Below, piece by piece: positions 18,589 through 27,386 of a DNA stretch of 64,000 nucleotides (positions are counted from its first letter, which is position 1; every line of letters starts with the position of its first letter). Made by a program: the position numbers and the translations under genes. The stretch lies in assembly GCF_900199585.1 (NCBI RefSeq), contig NZ_FZQY01000004.1, positions 186,001 to 250,000 of the forward strand. The letters are read 5' to 3'. The DNA is from Helicobacter sp. 'house sparrow 1' (GTDB lineage: Bacteria > Campylobacterota > Campylobacteria > Campylobacterales > Helicobacteraceae). Under the pieces are notes generated by a model, which saw only the letters and a program-made list of their open reading frames with translations, did no database searches and was not told the DNA's origin.

Positions 18589-20013
18589 TTAGCAAGAATA
18601 GGTTGAGATAAACTCAAAAGGATGAGGTCTTGCTTCCCAAGGCCAAATTTCAGTTTTAAATTTAAAACTCTTATAAACTTGAATAAACTCTTCGCTAAAA
18701 ACATTGCCTTGCTTGAGATAGTCCTTATCAATCAACATTTCTTCTATAGCAGCTCTTAGAGTATGTGGCATTTGTTGAATATTTTTTTCTCTGATTTCAT
18801 CAAGAGTGAGCTCAAAAAGATTAATATCCATAGGTTTTCCAGGATCTATTTGATTGGAGATACCATCAAGTCCTGCCATTAAAATTGCACAAAAGGCAAG
18901 ATAAGGGTTAGCAGAGTTATCAGGGAATCTAAACTCAAGCCTTGTACTATTACCCTTGCTATTATAAGGGATTCTTACACTTGCGCTGCGATTATTGGCA
19001 GAATAAGTTAGGATTGATGGAGCTTCAAACCCAGGAATTAGTCTTTTAAAAGAATTAGTGGAAGCGTTGCTAAAGGCTGCTACACTCTTTGCGTGTTTTA
19101 AAACCCCACCTAAGAAATAAAGTGCTAATTGGCTAAGGTTATGGTATTTATCTCCAGCAAAAAGATTTTGGTTGTTTTTCCAAATGCTAATATGTGTGTG
19201 CATTCCATTGCCATTATCGCCAAAGAGTGGTTTGGGCATAAATGTGGCTGTTTTTCCATTGATATGAGCTACCATTTTTACTACATATTTTATTTTTTGC
19301 ACATTATCAGCCATTTCTAATAAATTGCCAAATTTCACACCAATCTCTCCTTGCCCTTGAGCCACCTCATGATGAACCACAAAAGTTTCAATCCCAATTT
19401 GATGTAAAACTTTAACAATCTCTGCTCTAAGGTCCATCATTGTATCTGCAGGTGGGACAGGGAAATAACCCCCTTTAATACTAAAGCGATGGCCTGCATT
19501 GATACCACCTTCAAAGCTTTTGTCTCTATTCCATTCTCCCTCTTCGCTATCTATCTCATAGTATTGACAGTTTACTGCATCTTTAATTTTGATGCTATCA
19601 AAAATAAAAAACTCATTTTCTGACCCGATAAAAACCTCATCCCCAATGTTGCTCTCTTTGAGATATTCCATTGCTTTTTTTGCAATACTTCTAGGACATT
19701 TTTCATAAGGCGCATTCTTGTAGATATCCCAAACATCACAAAAAACAACAACAGTTGCATCTGCACTAAAGGGGTCAATAAAATATCTAACCAAGTCAGG
19801 TTTTAAAACCATATCTGATTGTTCTATGGGTTGCCAGCCATTCATAGAACTTGCATCAAAGGGGATTCCTTCAGAAAATAGATTAGAATCTATGGTTTGG
19901 AAATTATAGGCTAGATGGTGCCAAGTTCCCTTAATGTCGGTAAATCTAAAGTCAACAAACTCTACTTCATTTTCTTCACAAAAACTAAAAAAGTCTCTAA
20001 TCTGTGTTTGCAT
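18589..20013 (-). CDS. glnA: Glutamine synthetase type I
   Basis: GlnA makes glutamine from glutamate, ammonia and ATP and is the entry of ammonia into metabolism. The 474-residue protein has the type I signatures: the beta-grasp start ([14 protein letters not shown]), the DASSMNGW segment, NEFFIFDSI, the ATP loop [14 protein letters not shown] and the glutamate-binding NRSASVRIP. In enterics a tyrosine in the NLYDL loop is adenylylated to switch the enzyme off; here the loop reads [10 protein letters not shown], so the tyrosine is phenylalanine, as reported for H. pylori GlnA. An AAAGGA site lies eight bases before the ATG. Minus-strand genes upstream are pseudopilins, not nitrogen genes. 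Confidence 0.98.
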   Translation of the reverse strand: MQTQIRDFFSFCEENEVEFVDFRFTDIKGTWHHLAYNFQTIDSNLFSEGIPFDASSMNGWQPIEQSDMVLKPDLVRYFIDPFSADATVVVFCDVWDIYKNAPYEKCPRSIAKKAMEYLKESNIGDEVFIGSENEFFIFDSIKIKDAVNCQYYEIDSEEGEWNRDKSFEGGINAGHRFSIKGGYFPVPPADTMMDLRAEIVKVLHQIGIETFVVHHEVAQGQGEIGVKFGNLLEMADNVQKIKYVVKMVAHINGKTATFMPKPLFGDNGNGMHTHISIWKNNQNLFAGDKYHNLSQLALYFLGGVLKHAKSVAAFSNASTNSFKRLIPGFEAPSILTYSANNRSASVRIPYNSKGNSTRLEFRFPDNSANPYLAFCAILMAGLDGISNQIDPGKPMDINLFELTLDEIREKNIQQMPHTLRAAIEEMLIDKDYLKQGNVFSEEFIQVYKSFKFKTEIWPWEARPHPFEFISTYSC

Positions 20014-20055
20014 ACAAATCCTTTAAAGAATGATAGTTATTCTATCATTTTTGAT

Positions 20056-20499
20056 TTATTGGGTAGAGTATCTAGAGTGAATTTTTTTACAAAGAGGATT
20101 ACTAAAATTGCATTGGATTTTTAGATTTGAAGAAAGATCTTTTGGTGTAATAGTAAATAAAGTTTTTTGCTCCTTATTCCTTGCAGCAATGGTTAGATCC
20201 TGATGTAGAGTTAGGGAACATAGTGGATGATTTTTTTGAGTGTGTCTTTGGAAGATTTCTTGAAGATAGGAAAAATTATTTCCATCATTTTTTTGATGCA
20301 AGAAATACTTTTGTGTAAAAAATAATGAAATCTCATTTTGAAAATTTTTTAAAGATAAAGAGAGGTAGCTATTGCATTTTTTCTCACTTATAAATATTCC
20401 TTGGCGAAAGGCTAGGGTTGTTAAAACCCCAAGTAAGACAATCACAAAAACCAATTCCAAGGTACTAAAGGCCTTAGAATTTAATCGTGTTATTTTCAA
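20056..20499 (-). CDS. Pseudopilin-like protein with prepilin leader
   Basis: The 147-residue protein begins with a prepilin-type leader: SKA followed by FSTLELVFVIVLLGVLTTLAF. Phe at +1 and Glu at +5 are the processing and assembly residues; the -1 residue is Ala instead of the usual Gly. After the helix comes a small soluble domain with two cysteines near the end (IQCNFSNPLCKK) that could form a disulfide. It overlaps the preceding pseudopilin gene by 26 bases. It may build the short pseudopilus driven by the Cts/Msh-type machine encoded at 8313-14767; this link is inference. A prepilin peptidase was not seen in the window. Confidence 0.82.
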   Translation of the reverse strand: MKITRLNSKAFSTLELVFVIVLLGVLTTLAFRQGIFISEKKCNSYLSLSLKNFQNEISLFFTQKYFLHQKNDGNNFSYLQEIFQRHTQKNHPLCSLTLHQDLTIAARNKEQKTLFTITPKDLSSNLKIQCNFSNPLCKKIHSRYSTQ

Positions 20500-20926
20500 G
20501 AGGAATAATTAAGGGTTTTGGATATTGTTTAGCAAGTTTTTGACAAAGAGGAGTTTGAATTAAAGAATCTATTTTTACAACAAGATTGCGTTGGTTAAAA
20601 TCAATGGATACGCAATTGTTTGTCTGATCAATTGCTTGATTTTTTGCAAGTCTTACACCTGTATTACTTGAAATCCATCTTGATGGGCTCAGTCTTGCAC
20701 TTTGCATAATAATTTCACCATTTAATTGAGAGAGATTTAAATCTTCAACAAGATATTTTTGTTCAATTGTGCTGATAATAGTTTGGATATCAGCAACAAT
20801 TGCACTATATTGGGCATCACTTCTGGAGAGGGATAGCTTAGGTAGGGCAATACTTGCAATGATTCCTAAAATTACTATCACAAAAACCAATTCAATCATG
20901 CTAAAGGCTTTTTGCATCCATCTCAT
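20474..20926 (-). CDS. Type II secretion/competence pseudopilin (CtsG-like)
   Basis: A 150-residue protein with a classic prepilin signal: basic MRWMQKA, then FSMIELVFVIVILGIIASIALPKL, with Phe at +1 and Glu at +5. The proline after the helix (ALPK) is conserved in GspG/GspH-type pseudopilins. The C-terminal domain has cysteines in NNCVSIDF and TPLCQKL. In C. jejuni the pseudopilin CtsG is encoded away from the main cts operon, which resembles the arrangement here. It overlaps the nucleosidase gene by four bases and the next pseudopilin by 26. Matching it to ctsG specifically is tentative, so no symbol is given. Confidence 0.85.
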   Translation of the reverse strand: MRWMQKAFSMIELVFVIVILGIIASIALPKLSLSRSDAQYSAIVADIQTIISTIEQKYLVEDLNLSQLNGEIIMQSARLSPSRWISSNTGVRLAKNQAIDQTNNCVSIDFNQRNLVVKIDSLIQTPLCQKLAKQYPKPLIIPLENNTIKF

Positions 20927-21615
20927 ATCAAGTGATCCACCATATTTTTTACAAACTTAGCTGAAGTTTGTGCCGCCTCTTCTAAAAATTGATCAAAGCT
21001 GATATCTGCTTCTCCATCTGCACTATCACTTATTGATCTAAAAATACAAAATGGTATTTTAAACAAGCTACACACTACACCAACAGAAGCCCCTTCCATT
21101 TCTACAGCATCAGCTTGAAACTTTTCTATTAACCATTGTTTTTTTTCTGCATTATGAATAAATTGATCTCCAGAGGCAATGATTCCTTCATAAATAGAAA
21201 TATTCTCTTTTTTTGCAACTTCTTTTGCTAATGTATTGAGTGTTTCATCGGTATAAACATACACACTGCTTTCGGGGATAAAGCCAAGAGGATGTCCAAA
21301 GGCAGTAATATCAACATCATGTTGGCAAAGTTTGGTAGCAAGCATTAAATCTCCAACTTTAAGTTTTGGATTTAGCCCTCCTGCAACACCACTAAAAATA
21401 ATTCTCTCACATCTAAAGTGTAAGATCATCGTGGTAGCAGTAATGCTTGAATGAACTTTCCCTATCTTGCTATAAGCAACAAAAACTTTGGAGTCTTTGT
21501 AATCAATCTCATAGAAAGTATTACCAGAAAGATTGTGCGTTTTATATTCTTGAAAAATATCCAAAAGAGGAGTTATCTCCTCTCTCATTGCACCGATAAT
21601 ACCTATAATCATCAT
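20923..21615 (-). CDS. mtn: 5'-methylthioadenosine/S-adenosylhomocysteine (aminodeoxyfutalosine) nucleosidase
   Basis: The 230-residue enzyme removes adenine from methylthioadenosine, S-adenosylhomocysteine and, in Helicobacter and Campylobacter, 6-amino-6-deoxyfutalosine in the futalosine route to menaquinone (then called MqnB). Signatures: IIGAMREEITPLL at the start, the glycine-rich FSGVAGGLNPKLKVGDL, the AVEMEGASVG catalytic block and RSISDSADGEADISFDQF with the catalytic Asp. Length is standard. Because these bacteria lack the usual menaquinone genes, the nucleosidase is probably essential. It sits between fabD (11 bases upstream) and the pseudopilin genes. Confidence 0.96.
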   Translation of the reverse strand: MMIIGIIGAMREEITPLLDIFQEYKTHNLSGNTFYEIDYKDSKVFVAYSKIGKVHSSITATTMILHFRCERIIFSGVAGGLNPKLKVGDLMLATKLCQHDVDITAFGHPLGFIPESSVYVYTDETLNTLAKEVAKKENISIYEGIIASGDQFIHNAEKKQWLIEKFQADAVEMEGASVGVVCSLFKIPFCIFRSISDSADGEADISFDQFLEEAAQTSAKFVKNMVDHLI

Positions 21616-21626
21616 TTATTCCTTAT

Positions 21627-22550
21627 TTATAGAGTTGCTAAAAAATCTTTCAAAGAAGATGTATCTGTGATGCTAAAAGTATTTTTTGAACTAAGGCGCT
21701 TATTTAGACCTTTTAATACATTGCCACAACCAAACTCAATATAAGCATCAATTTCAGAATCTATTTTCAAGATACTCTGCTTATATAACACAGGTTTTGT
21801 GAGTTGATTGCTTAAGAGTTCTATAGCTTCTTGTTTCTTAGAATAGCTATTGGTAGTTGTGTTTGAAATAACAGGGAGAGAGAATTCATCTTTTAGCATT
21901 GGCTCAATGAGCTTTGAAAAATCATCTATCATATCATTAAGCAAAGGACAATGGCTAGCAACAGACATTGGTAGCAGAAGTGCTCTTTTTGCACCCAATG
22001 TCTTTAGTTCAGATTCTAAAGCAGAGAGGTCAGCCTTTTTTCCTGCGAGAACCACTTGTCCATCACCATTATAATTAGCACACCAGATAGATTTGCCATT
22101 ATCTCTTTGTTTTTGACAAAATTGCTCCAATACAGAATCCTCAAGTCCAACAATTACCATCATCCCAGCATCTTTGCCCTCACAAGCTTTTTGCATTAAA
22201 ATACCTCTTTGATGTGTCAAAGTTAGCGTATCTTCAAAATCTATTCCATTTGCAACACTAACAGCACTAATTTCACCTAAGGAATGCCCTAATGCAAGTT
22301 TTGCTAGTAGAGGAGATTCTTGTTGCAAGATAGAGTGTGCGATATAGCTAACTAGGAAGATTGCAGGTTGGGTATATTGAGTTTGATTAATTTGTTCATT
22401 TTCTTCAAAACAAAGCTTTGTCATATCTATTTTGAGAATGTCACTTGCTACTTGAAATAATTCTTTGGCAATATTAAAATTATCATAAAAATCTTTTCCC
22501 ATACCAATACATTGACTTCCTTGACCAGGAAAAATAAAGGCATAATTCAT
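21627..22550 (-). CDS. fabD: Malonyl-CoA:acyl-carrier-protein transacylase
   Basis: FabD loads malonyl groups from CoA onto acyl-carrier protein for fatty-acid synthesis. The 307-residue sequence has the start FIFPGQGSQCIGMGK, the nucleophile serine in GHSLGEISA, the QRG arginine motif (THQRGILMQKA) and the active-site histidine in VASHCPLL. Length is typical. It is the first minus-strand gene after the tRNA-Ser, and is followed at 11 bases by mtn, suggesting one transcript continuing into the pseudopilins. Confidence 0.97.
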   Translation of the reverse strand: MNYAFIFPGQGSQCIGMGKDFYDNFNIAKELFQVASDILKIDMTKLCFEENEQINQTQYTQPAIFLVSYIAHSILQQESPLLAKLALGHSLGEISAVSVANGIDFEDTLTLTHQRGILMQKACEGKDAGMMVIVGLEDSVLEQFCQKQRDNGKSIWCANYNGDGQVVLAGKKADLSALESELKTLGAKRALLLPMSVASHCPLLNDMIDDFSKLIEPMLKDEFSLPVISNTTTNSYSKKQEAIELLSNQLTKPVLYKQSILKIDSEIDAYIEFGCGNVLKGLNKRLSSKNTFSITDTSSLKDFLATL

Positions 22551-22715
22551 TAACTAGTCCTCCCAATTATATTTTTTTCGAGCGTGATTCTATCAAACTT
22601 CCTATTAAATACCTATAAAACTTAGAGCTTTAAGTTATTTTTTATGAAAAATATCGTAGAATCCTCTCCTCAAGTAAAAATTAAGTCTATAGTTTTCTAA
22701 ATTCTTAGTTTTTTT

Positions 22716-22806
22716 GGACAGATGGGTGAGTTGGCTGAAACCACATCCCTGCTAAGGATGCGTAGCCGCAAGGTTACCGAGGGTTCGAATCCCTCTCTGT
22801 CCGCCA
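22716..22806 (+). tRNA. tRNA-Ser (anticodon GCT)
   Basis: A complete 91-base class II tRNA. The acceptor stem pairs GGACAGA (22716-22722) with TCTGTCC, with G at the discriminator position and an encoded CCA end. The anticodon loop is CTGCTAA within stem CATCC/GGATG, anticodon GCT, reading AGC and AGU serine codons. The long variable arm (GCGTAGCCGCAAGGTTACCG region) and the TTCGAAT T-loop are as expected. Confidence 0.97.
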
Positions 22807-23339
22807 CCGCTTCTTTTTATACTAATTTTAAAATCCCTGATTATAAAAGTTTGTAAGTTTTTGTTTTTAAAGATTTTATTTTATAAATCAAAAGATTCTG
22901 AAGTATAGAGCAAAAATTAAAATTTTAGAATTTAGCTTTCTTGTAGTTTTTAATCTTGTTTATTAGAAAAACTTTTTTCATTGCTTAGGCTTTGGTAATA
23001 GAATGGAATTGTAGTTTGATATTTGCATTGAATTATATCAAACCTGTCTTGATAAGATTTTTGTCGGATTAACATTTTAAAATCTAAGAATCTCTAAGAT
23101 TTAATATAGACCTTTTTCAAGCATTGGCATTTCTGATTTATAGCAAGCTTAGAGATAAAAATCTTTAACTTCTAAATTTTTATCTCTAATATTCTTAATA
23201 TTTTTTTATGCTTTTGATAAAGTGGGGTTGCAGGGCCAGAAAATCTTAGTTTAACCAAGATCTTCTAGATTAAGATTTTGTAGTAAAAAGATAAAAGAAT
23301 ATTGAGCTAAGATGTGATTGTTTAGATATAGGGAGTGGA
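22807..23339. other. 533-base non-coding stretch, with one long hairpin
   Basis: No credible gene on either strand. The only structure I see is a perfect 14-bp inverted repeat at 23149-23162 and 23176-23189. Confidence 0.5.
23149..23189. repeat. Perfect 14-bp inverted repeat (hairpin)
   Basis: TTAGAGATAAAAAT (23149-23162) is repeated in reverse complement at 23176-23189 with a 13-base spacer. It lies about 150 bases beyond the autotransporter stop codon and could end that transcript, but no adjoining T-run is present in that direction. Confidence 0.6.
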
Positions 23340-26300
23340 TTAAAAACCTTGTCTAAAAACCATATTTACACTATAGTCAATGTTAAATTGCCCATAAAAG
23401 GTGCGTTCAAACTCAAAAGCTAATCTTGTTGCACTACTAAATGCAAGATTTGCAGAAATATTCACAAAAAGACGAGAATCTCTTTTGGTTTGCTGATGAT
23501 AAAGAATATTTTCATCAGATAAGATTTTTTCCCTACTATGAGCTAAATCAGTTGCGCTTCCAAATCCACCCCTAATGGTAAAAAATCCTTTTTTATACCC
23601 TGTAAAAATTCCCATTTTTAGATGCAATGGCACACTGCCCTTTGCTGTAATTTTTCCACCTAATTCATCTTTGAGTGATTGTTTGCCAATGTAACCAGCA
23701 ATTAATCCAATAAAAGGTTCTAAATAATAATTATTTGTAACCCATCCACGATAACCAAGCTCGACACTTCCTAAAATAACAGGAGTAGAGGCATTAGTGC
23801 TAAAAGTGCTATTTTGGAGTGAGACTTTATAGTCATTTTGATAATGAAGATATTTAATAATGGCATCTATATAGATTCCACTATCAAAGATTGCACTTGT
23901 ATAAATTCCTCCACCAAGACTATCCATTGTGCCACTTATACCCCCATTTCCAAGTAAAAAACGCGTATAGCTAAAAAGGGCACCGGAGAATAGATTTACC
24001 CCCTTAAGACTTGTATGATAATCACTGCCAACTTGAATTTGATAATAATTGCTCTTTAAGGAAGATGAGCCATTGTCTGCTGTAGTATGCCCACCATAAA
24101 CTCTAGCCCAAACTCCTGCCTTGTTGTTTTCTCCTCTTAATTCTCCCATACGCTTATTAAGATTATTCCATTCTGTAATATAGCTATAATAAATTGCATC
24201 TGCTCCTAAATTGGCAGTGTTGAGATTTTCTCCACTATAAATATCCATCAAAGGTATATCCGCACCTTCTAGATACCATTGATAGGCGCCATTGTATTTT
24301 CTAAATAAGATTTGATCTGTAATTGCAGGATCATTTTTTGAGCTAAAGGAAAAATAATCTTGATGGATTTCATTTGTTTCTTGTAAGGAAGCAATAATCA
24401 CATCATTTGTTTTGATCTTTCGTGTTTTATTGACTGTTATTTCAATATGATTATTGCCACCACTAGCACTTTGTAAGGCTTGGATAGAGATTGTAGGGTC
24501 ATTAGGGTTGAGTGAAATATAAAAAGAAGAGTTGTTTGCTTCTAAATTTCCTACTCTTATATTTCCATATACTTCCGCATTTTGCAAGGTTGCAGTTGAA
24601 TTGATTTCACCAGCAATATTGCCTCTTAGAATTGCTTGATTGATGGTAATGTTTGAGATATCTTGTAAAACAACATTAGCCTGCATTAAGATATTTCTAT
24701 TTTCTATGTTAGCTTGACTTAGAGTTTCTTGATAGATAAATTCTCCATCAATGCTTGAAGAGTTACTGCTTATTACATTATTACCATCATTAGAATCTAA
24801 CCACATCTTAGAATCACCAAGTATAATTTTTCCACCATTTGTGCTTGTTATAGTATCTGCACTAATGGTTGTGTTACTGCTTTGGGTAAGGGTTGCGCCA
24901 TTTAATATCACCTTATCAAAGCTAAAAATTCTTGCTTCCACATCATTTGCTTCAGAGCTTGCCATAGTGGGCTGGCTAAAGAGTGGGGATTGATTGTATT
25001 GATTGATTAGTGCATCATAACTATTTACTACAACATTAGATGATGAATTATTAAACTTTATATCTTTGTCAATATAGTTATGCACTATAGGATGAGCTTG
25101 GAAGAATACATCCTTACTAATACTTAGATTTTTTATTTTTAGGCTTCCATCAAAAATATAGTTTGCATTGATAGCTAAATCAATATTTCCTATAAAGTTT
25201 CCATGAAAGATGTGTGTATGATTATCCCCATTTAAATTAATAGAACTTATTTGGTCTGAACTATTATGAATTATTGCACCATCATCACTAGCATTTAGGG
25301 TATTAAAAGTAAGGTCATTTCCATTGAGCTCTAAAATAGCTCCATTTCTTCCAAAATAGATTCTATCTGGATTGATTTGACCTGTATGATGAATGCTGAT
25401 TTTAGCTCCATTGATTGCATATATAGAGCCAAATGCTAAACCCTCATTTAAAAACTCTACCTCTCCTTCTCCAATCCTAAATCTAGCATCCGCACTACTT
25501 TGTAAAATCTTTAATCTACCTTCACCCATCTTTACAAGGACATCGCCACTTGCTGTTCTTGCATCCATCTCTAAGATAGCATTAGAATTTACTACCACGC
25601 CTGCACTCAAAAGGCTATAGGGTTGTTGTGTTTTAGAATCTATATCTGCTTTAATGCTAAAGGTGCTATTTTCCGCAAAATAAAGCGCGCTTGTGTTTAG
25701 ATTGGTTTCTTGTTTTAAAATTAGAGTTCCATTCCCACCAAAGACAAAATCTTTATCTTTCTTAGCATCTTGTGTGAGTGTATAAACCTCTAAATCAGCA
25801 CTATAAAGTTTATTGTCTCTAATTTCATAAGTAGAATCTGATAGTCTTAAAGTATGAGATTCTTGATAATCCTGAAGATATAAGTTATTGATTGGTGCAT
25901 AAACTGTAGTCCAGCATTTATAGGTGGAATATCCTCCACCACAAGCATGCTGACCCACATCTCCTACACTAGAAGCCACACCTAAAACATAATAGGTTTT
26001 ATCGATATTGTCATATACTAGGAGTGCGCTACCGCTATCTCCAGCCCCACCTGAAATGGCAAATTCCTTATAATTTGTGCTATTTTCCTCTGTAGCAAAA
26101 AACTTGATTTCTCCTGTTATGGTTCCTTTTGTGTTTTTTCTTTTAAGTTCTGTAGCATTATAGAGAATGCCTCCTGTGCGATATTGATTTGCATCTGCAA
26201 TTGGATCATTAGCACTATCATATGGTCCCACACTTTTGTCATAAATATTAATCCCTTGAACCCCACTGCCTGAGCGTACAAAAAGACTATATCTAGGGTT

Positions 26301-26831
26301 GTCTAAAATTTCTTTTAAATTTTCTTTGTATGCATAGCCCTGCACATCAGAATCTACTTTCTCAAAAAAGTGGTTATTTATGAGTTTGGCAGAAGCATTG
26401 AGATTGATCTTATCCATCCTTAATACTTCAAAATCTCTAATAGGATTATCACCATCAAAATAAGAGGCAAAATTATTTGCACTATCTGCTACAGAAGTTT
26501 TTACACCACCAAATTCAAGAATACTGCCTTTGCTGACACCATTTTTTGGATCTAGCATGTGTGAGGCTGTGATGATATAGTTTCCACCAATATTACTAAA
26601 TTCTCCCAAAAGTTTCCCGCTGGTATTTGCAAAACTAAAATCAGGCATAACTTCAAGGGTTATTGATTTGTTACCATCTATTGAAGTAATAGTCACATTT
26701 TGACTGCCAGCACTAAATCGCCCTAAATTTGCACCAAAATCAAGATAATCTTGATAAAAAAAGCGAGAATCCACAGTCCCTGCATAAATTTTAGCCATAA
26801 GCAATATACAAATATTAAGTTTTTTTAGCAT
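23340..26831 (-). CDS. Autotransporter serine protease with S6 (IgA1-protease-like) passenger
   Basis: The 1163-residue protein has a short signal peptide (residues 1-17, LNICILLMAKIYAG), a chymotrypsin-like S6 protease domain, a long Asn/Ser-rich beta-helix stalk (about 340-880) and a C-terminal autotransporter barrel (about 890-1163) ending in FRQGF. The S6 start motif is present (YQDYLDFGANLGRFSAG). The likely catalytic triad is His91 (IITASHM), Asp133 (IRDFEVLRMD) and Ser266 (GGAGDSGSALL). Family members (IgA1 proteases, SPATE toxins) cut host mucosal or cytoskeletal proteins after secretion across the outer membrane. The ATG follows AAGGAAT at good spacing. The substrate is unknown. The gene looks intact, in a surface-gene region flanked by long non-coding stretches. 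Confidence 0.92.
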   Translation of the reverse strand: MLKKLNICILLMAKIYAGTVDSRFFYQDYLDFGANLGRFSAGSQNVTITSIDGNKSITLEVMPDFSFANTSGKLLGEFSNIGGNYIITASHMLDPKNGVSKGSILEFGGVKTSVADSANNFASYFDGDNPIRDFEVLRMDKINLNASAKLINNHFFEKVDSDVQGYAYKENLKEILDNPRYSLFVRSGSGVQGINIYDKSVGPYDSANDPIADANQYRTGGILYNATELKRKNTKGTITGEIKFFATEENSTNYKEFAISGGAGDSGSALLVYDNIDKTYYVLGVASSVGDVGQHACGGGYSTYKCWTTVYAPINNLYLQDYQESHTLRLSDSTYEIRDNKLYSADLEVYTLTQDAKKDKDFVFGGNGTLILKQETNLNTSALYFAENSTFSIKADIDSKTQQPYSLLSAGVVVNSNAILEMDARTASGDVLVKMGEGRLKILQSSADARFRIGEGEVEFLNEGLAFGSIYAINGAKISIHHTGQINPDRIYFGRNGAILELNGNDLTFNTLNASDDGAIIHNSSDQISSINLNGDNHTHIFHGNFIGNIDLAINANYIFDGSLKIKNLSISKDVFFQAHPIVHNYIDKDIKFNNSSSNVVVNSYDALINQYNQSPLFSQPTMASSEANDVEARIFSFDKVILNGATLTQSSNTTISADTITSTNGGKIILGDSKMWLDSNDGNNVISSNSSSIDGEFIYQETLSQANIENRNILMQANVVLQDISNITINQAILRGNIAGEINSTATLQNAEVYGNIRVGNLEANNSSFYISLNPNDPTISIQALQSASGGNNHIEITVNKTRKIKTNDVIIASLQETNEIHQDYFSFSSKNDPAITDQILFRKYNGAYQWYLEGADIPLMDIYSGENLNTANLGADAIYYSYITEWNNLNKRMGELRGENNKAGVWARVYGGHTTADNGSSSLKSNYYQIQVGSDYHTSLKGVNLFSGALFSYTRFLLGNGGISGTMDSLGGGIYTSAIFDSGIYIDAIIKYLHYQNDYKVSLQNSTFSTNASTPVILGSVELGYRGWVTNNYYLEPFIGLIAGYIGKQSLKDELGGKITAKGSVPLHLKMGIFTGYKKGFFTIRGGFGSATDLAHSREKILSDENILYHQQTKRDSRLFVNISANLAFSSATRLAFEFERTFYGQFNIDYSVNMVFRQGF

Positions 26832-27235
26832 GTTATTCCTTAATCTTATATAATAGGTTTATCAAGCTCAATAAAACTTTCTAACCACTTGCTTCAATTA
26901 GGAGATGCTAAAACCTGGTAGTCACCTTTTTAGGGTTAAAAAAGATAGATGCTTTGTTTGTTATAGTTTAAAAGTATGTCTCTTTTTATAACAAATTTCT
27001 ATCAAATAGATTGTATGTTCTTTATAGGCTTAATACATCTTATTTTCTTGGTACTTGGAAAAACTAAAATAGTGGATTGAAAATTTTACAAACTATATTA
27101 GCGTAATTATAGCATTTAGAGGAAGAAACTTATACATTCTTTAGCGGGCTATAAAGGTTTAAAAGAGAGATTTTTAAGATTATGAAAACTTTAATAAGAT
27201 AAGGGTTTAGAAATTTGCTACAATTTTCTTGCTAA
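26832..27235. other. Divergent promoter region between the autotransporter and the thiamine-responsive receptor
   Basis: No gene is visible in these about 400 bases. It must hold the autotransporter promoter on the minus strand and the promoter of the riboswitch leader on the plus strand (a candidate extended -10 lies in GTTTAGAAATTTGCTACAAT near 27204-27223), but neither can be fixed with certainty. Confidence 0.4.
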
Positions 27236-27322
27236 GTGACGGGAGCCTATAGAAATAGGCTGAGAGTAAGCTTATAGCTTAGACCGAACCGGATCTGGAT
27301 AATGCCAGCGTCGGGAACACTG
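27236..27322 (+). promoter_or_regulatory. TPP riboswitch (THI element)
   Basis: The conserved thi-box parts are present in order: a P1/P2 start (GTGACGGGAGCC), the CTGAGA core that follows a P3 helix (AGCCTAT/ATAGGCT), an optional P3a hairpin (TAAGCTTATAGCTTA), ACCGAACCGGATCTGGATAA, then GCCAGCGTCGGGAA closing P4/P1. This RNA binds thiamine pyrophosphate and lowers expression of thiamine genes. Its target is the TonB-dependent receptor starting at 27387. No terminator hairpin with a T-run follows, so control may be at translation; a CCAG/CTGG pair (27305-27308 with 27320-27323) could be part of an alternative fold. Confidence 0.95.
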
Positions 27323-27339
27323 GAATCTACTATAACATA

Positions 27340-27348
27340 CCCCCCCCC
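27340..27348 (+). repeat. C9 homopolymer tract in the riboswitch-receptor leader
   Basis: Nine cytosines lie between the riboswitch and the ribosome binding site, 38 bases before the receptor ATG. In Helicobacter and Campylobacter, G/C tracts of this length are typical sites of slipped-strand phase variation. Since it is outside the coding region, length changes would tune expression and not switch the frame. Confidence 0.8.
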
Positions 27349-27386
27349 ATCATTTGCAATCATTATGTTTTTATAAGAGGTAAAAT

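Noticed and set aside
18441-18731. Minus-strand 96-codon frame at the end of glnA
   Set aside because: It overlaps the conserved C-terminus of glnA in another frame and crosses the probable terminator; no family resemblance.
23340-26831. Plus-strand open frames opposite the autotransporter (for example 24751-24993 and 25393-25620)
   Set aside because: They are antisense shadows of a repeat-rich gene, with no ribosome binding site and no protein-like features.
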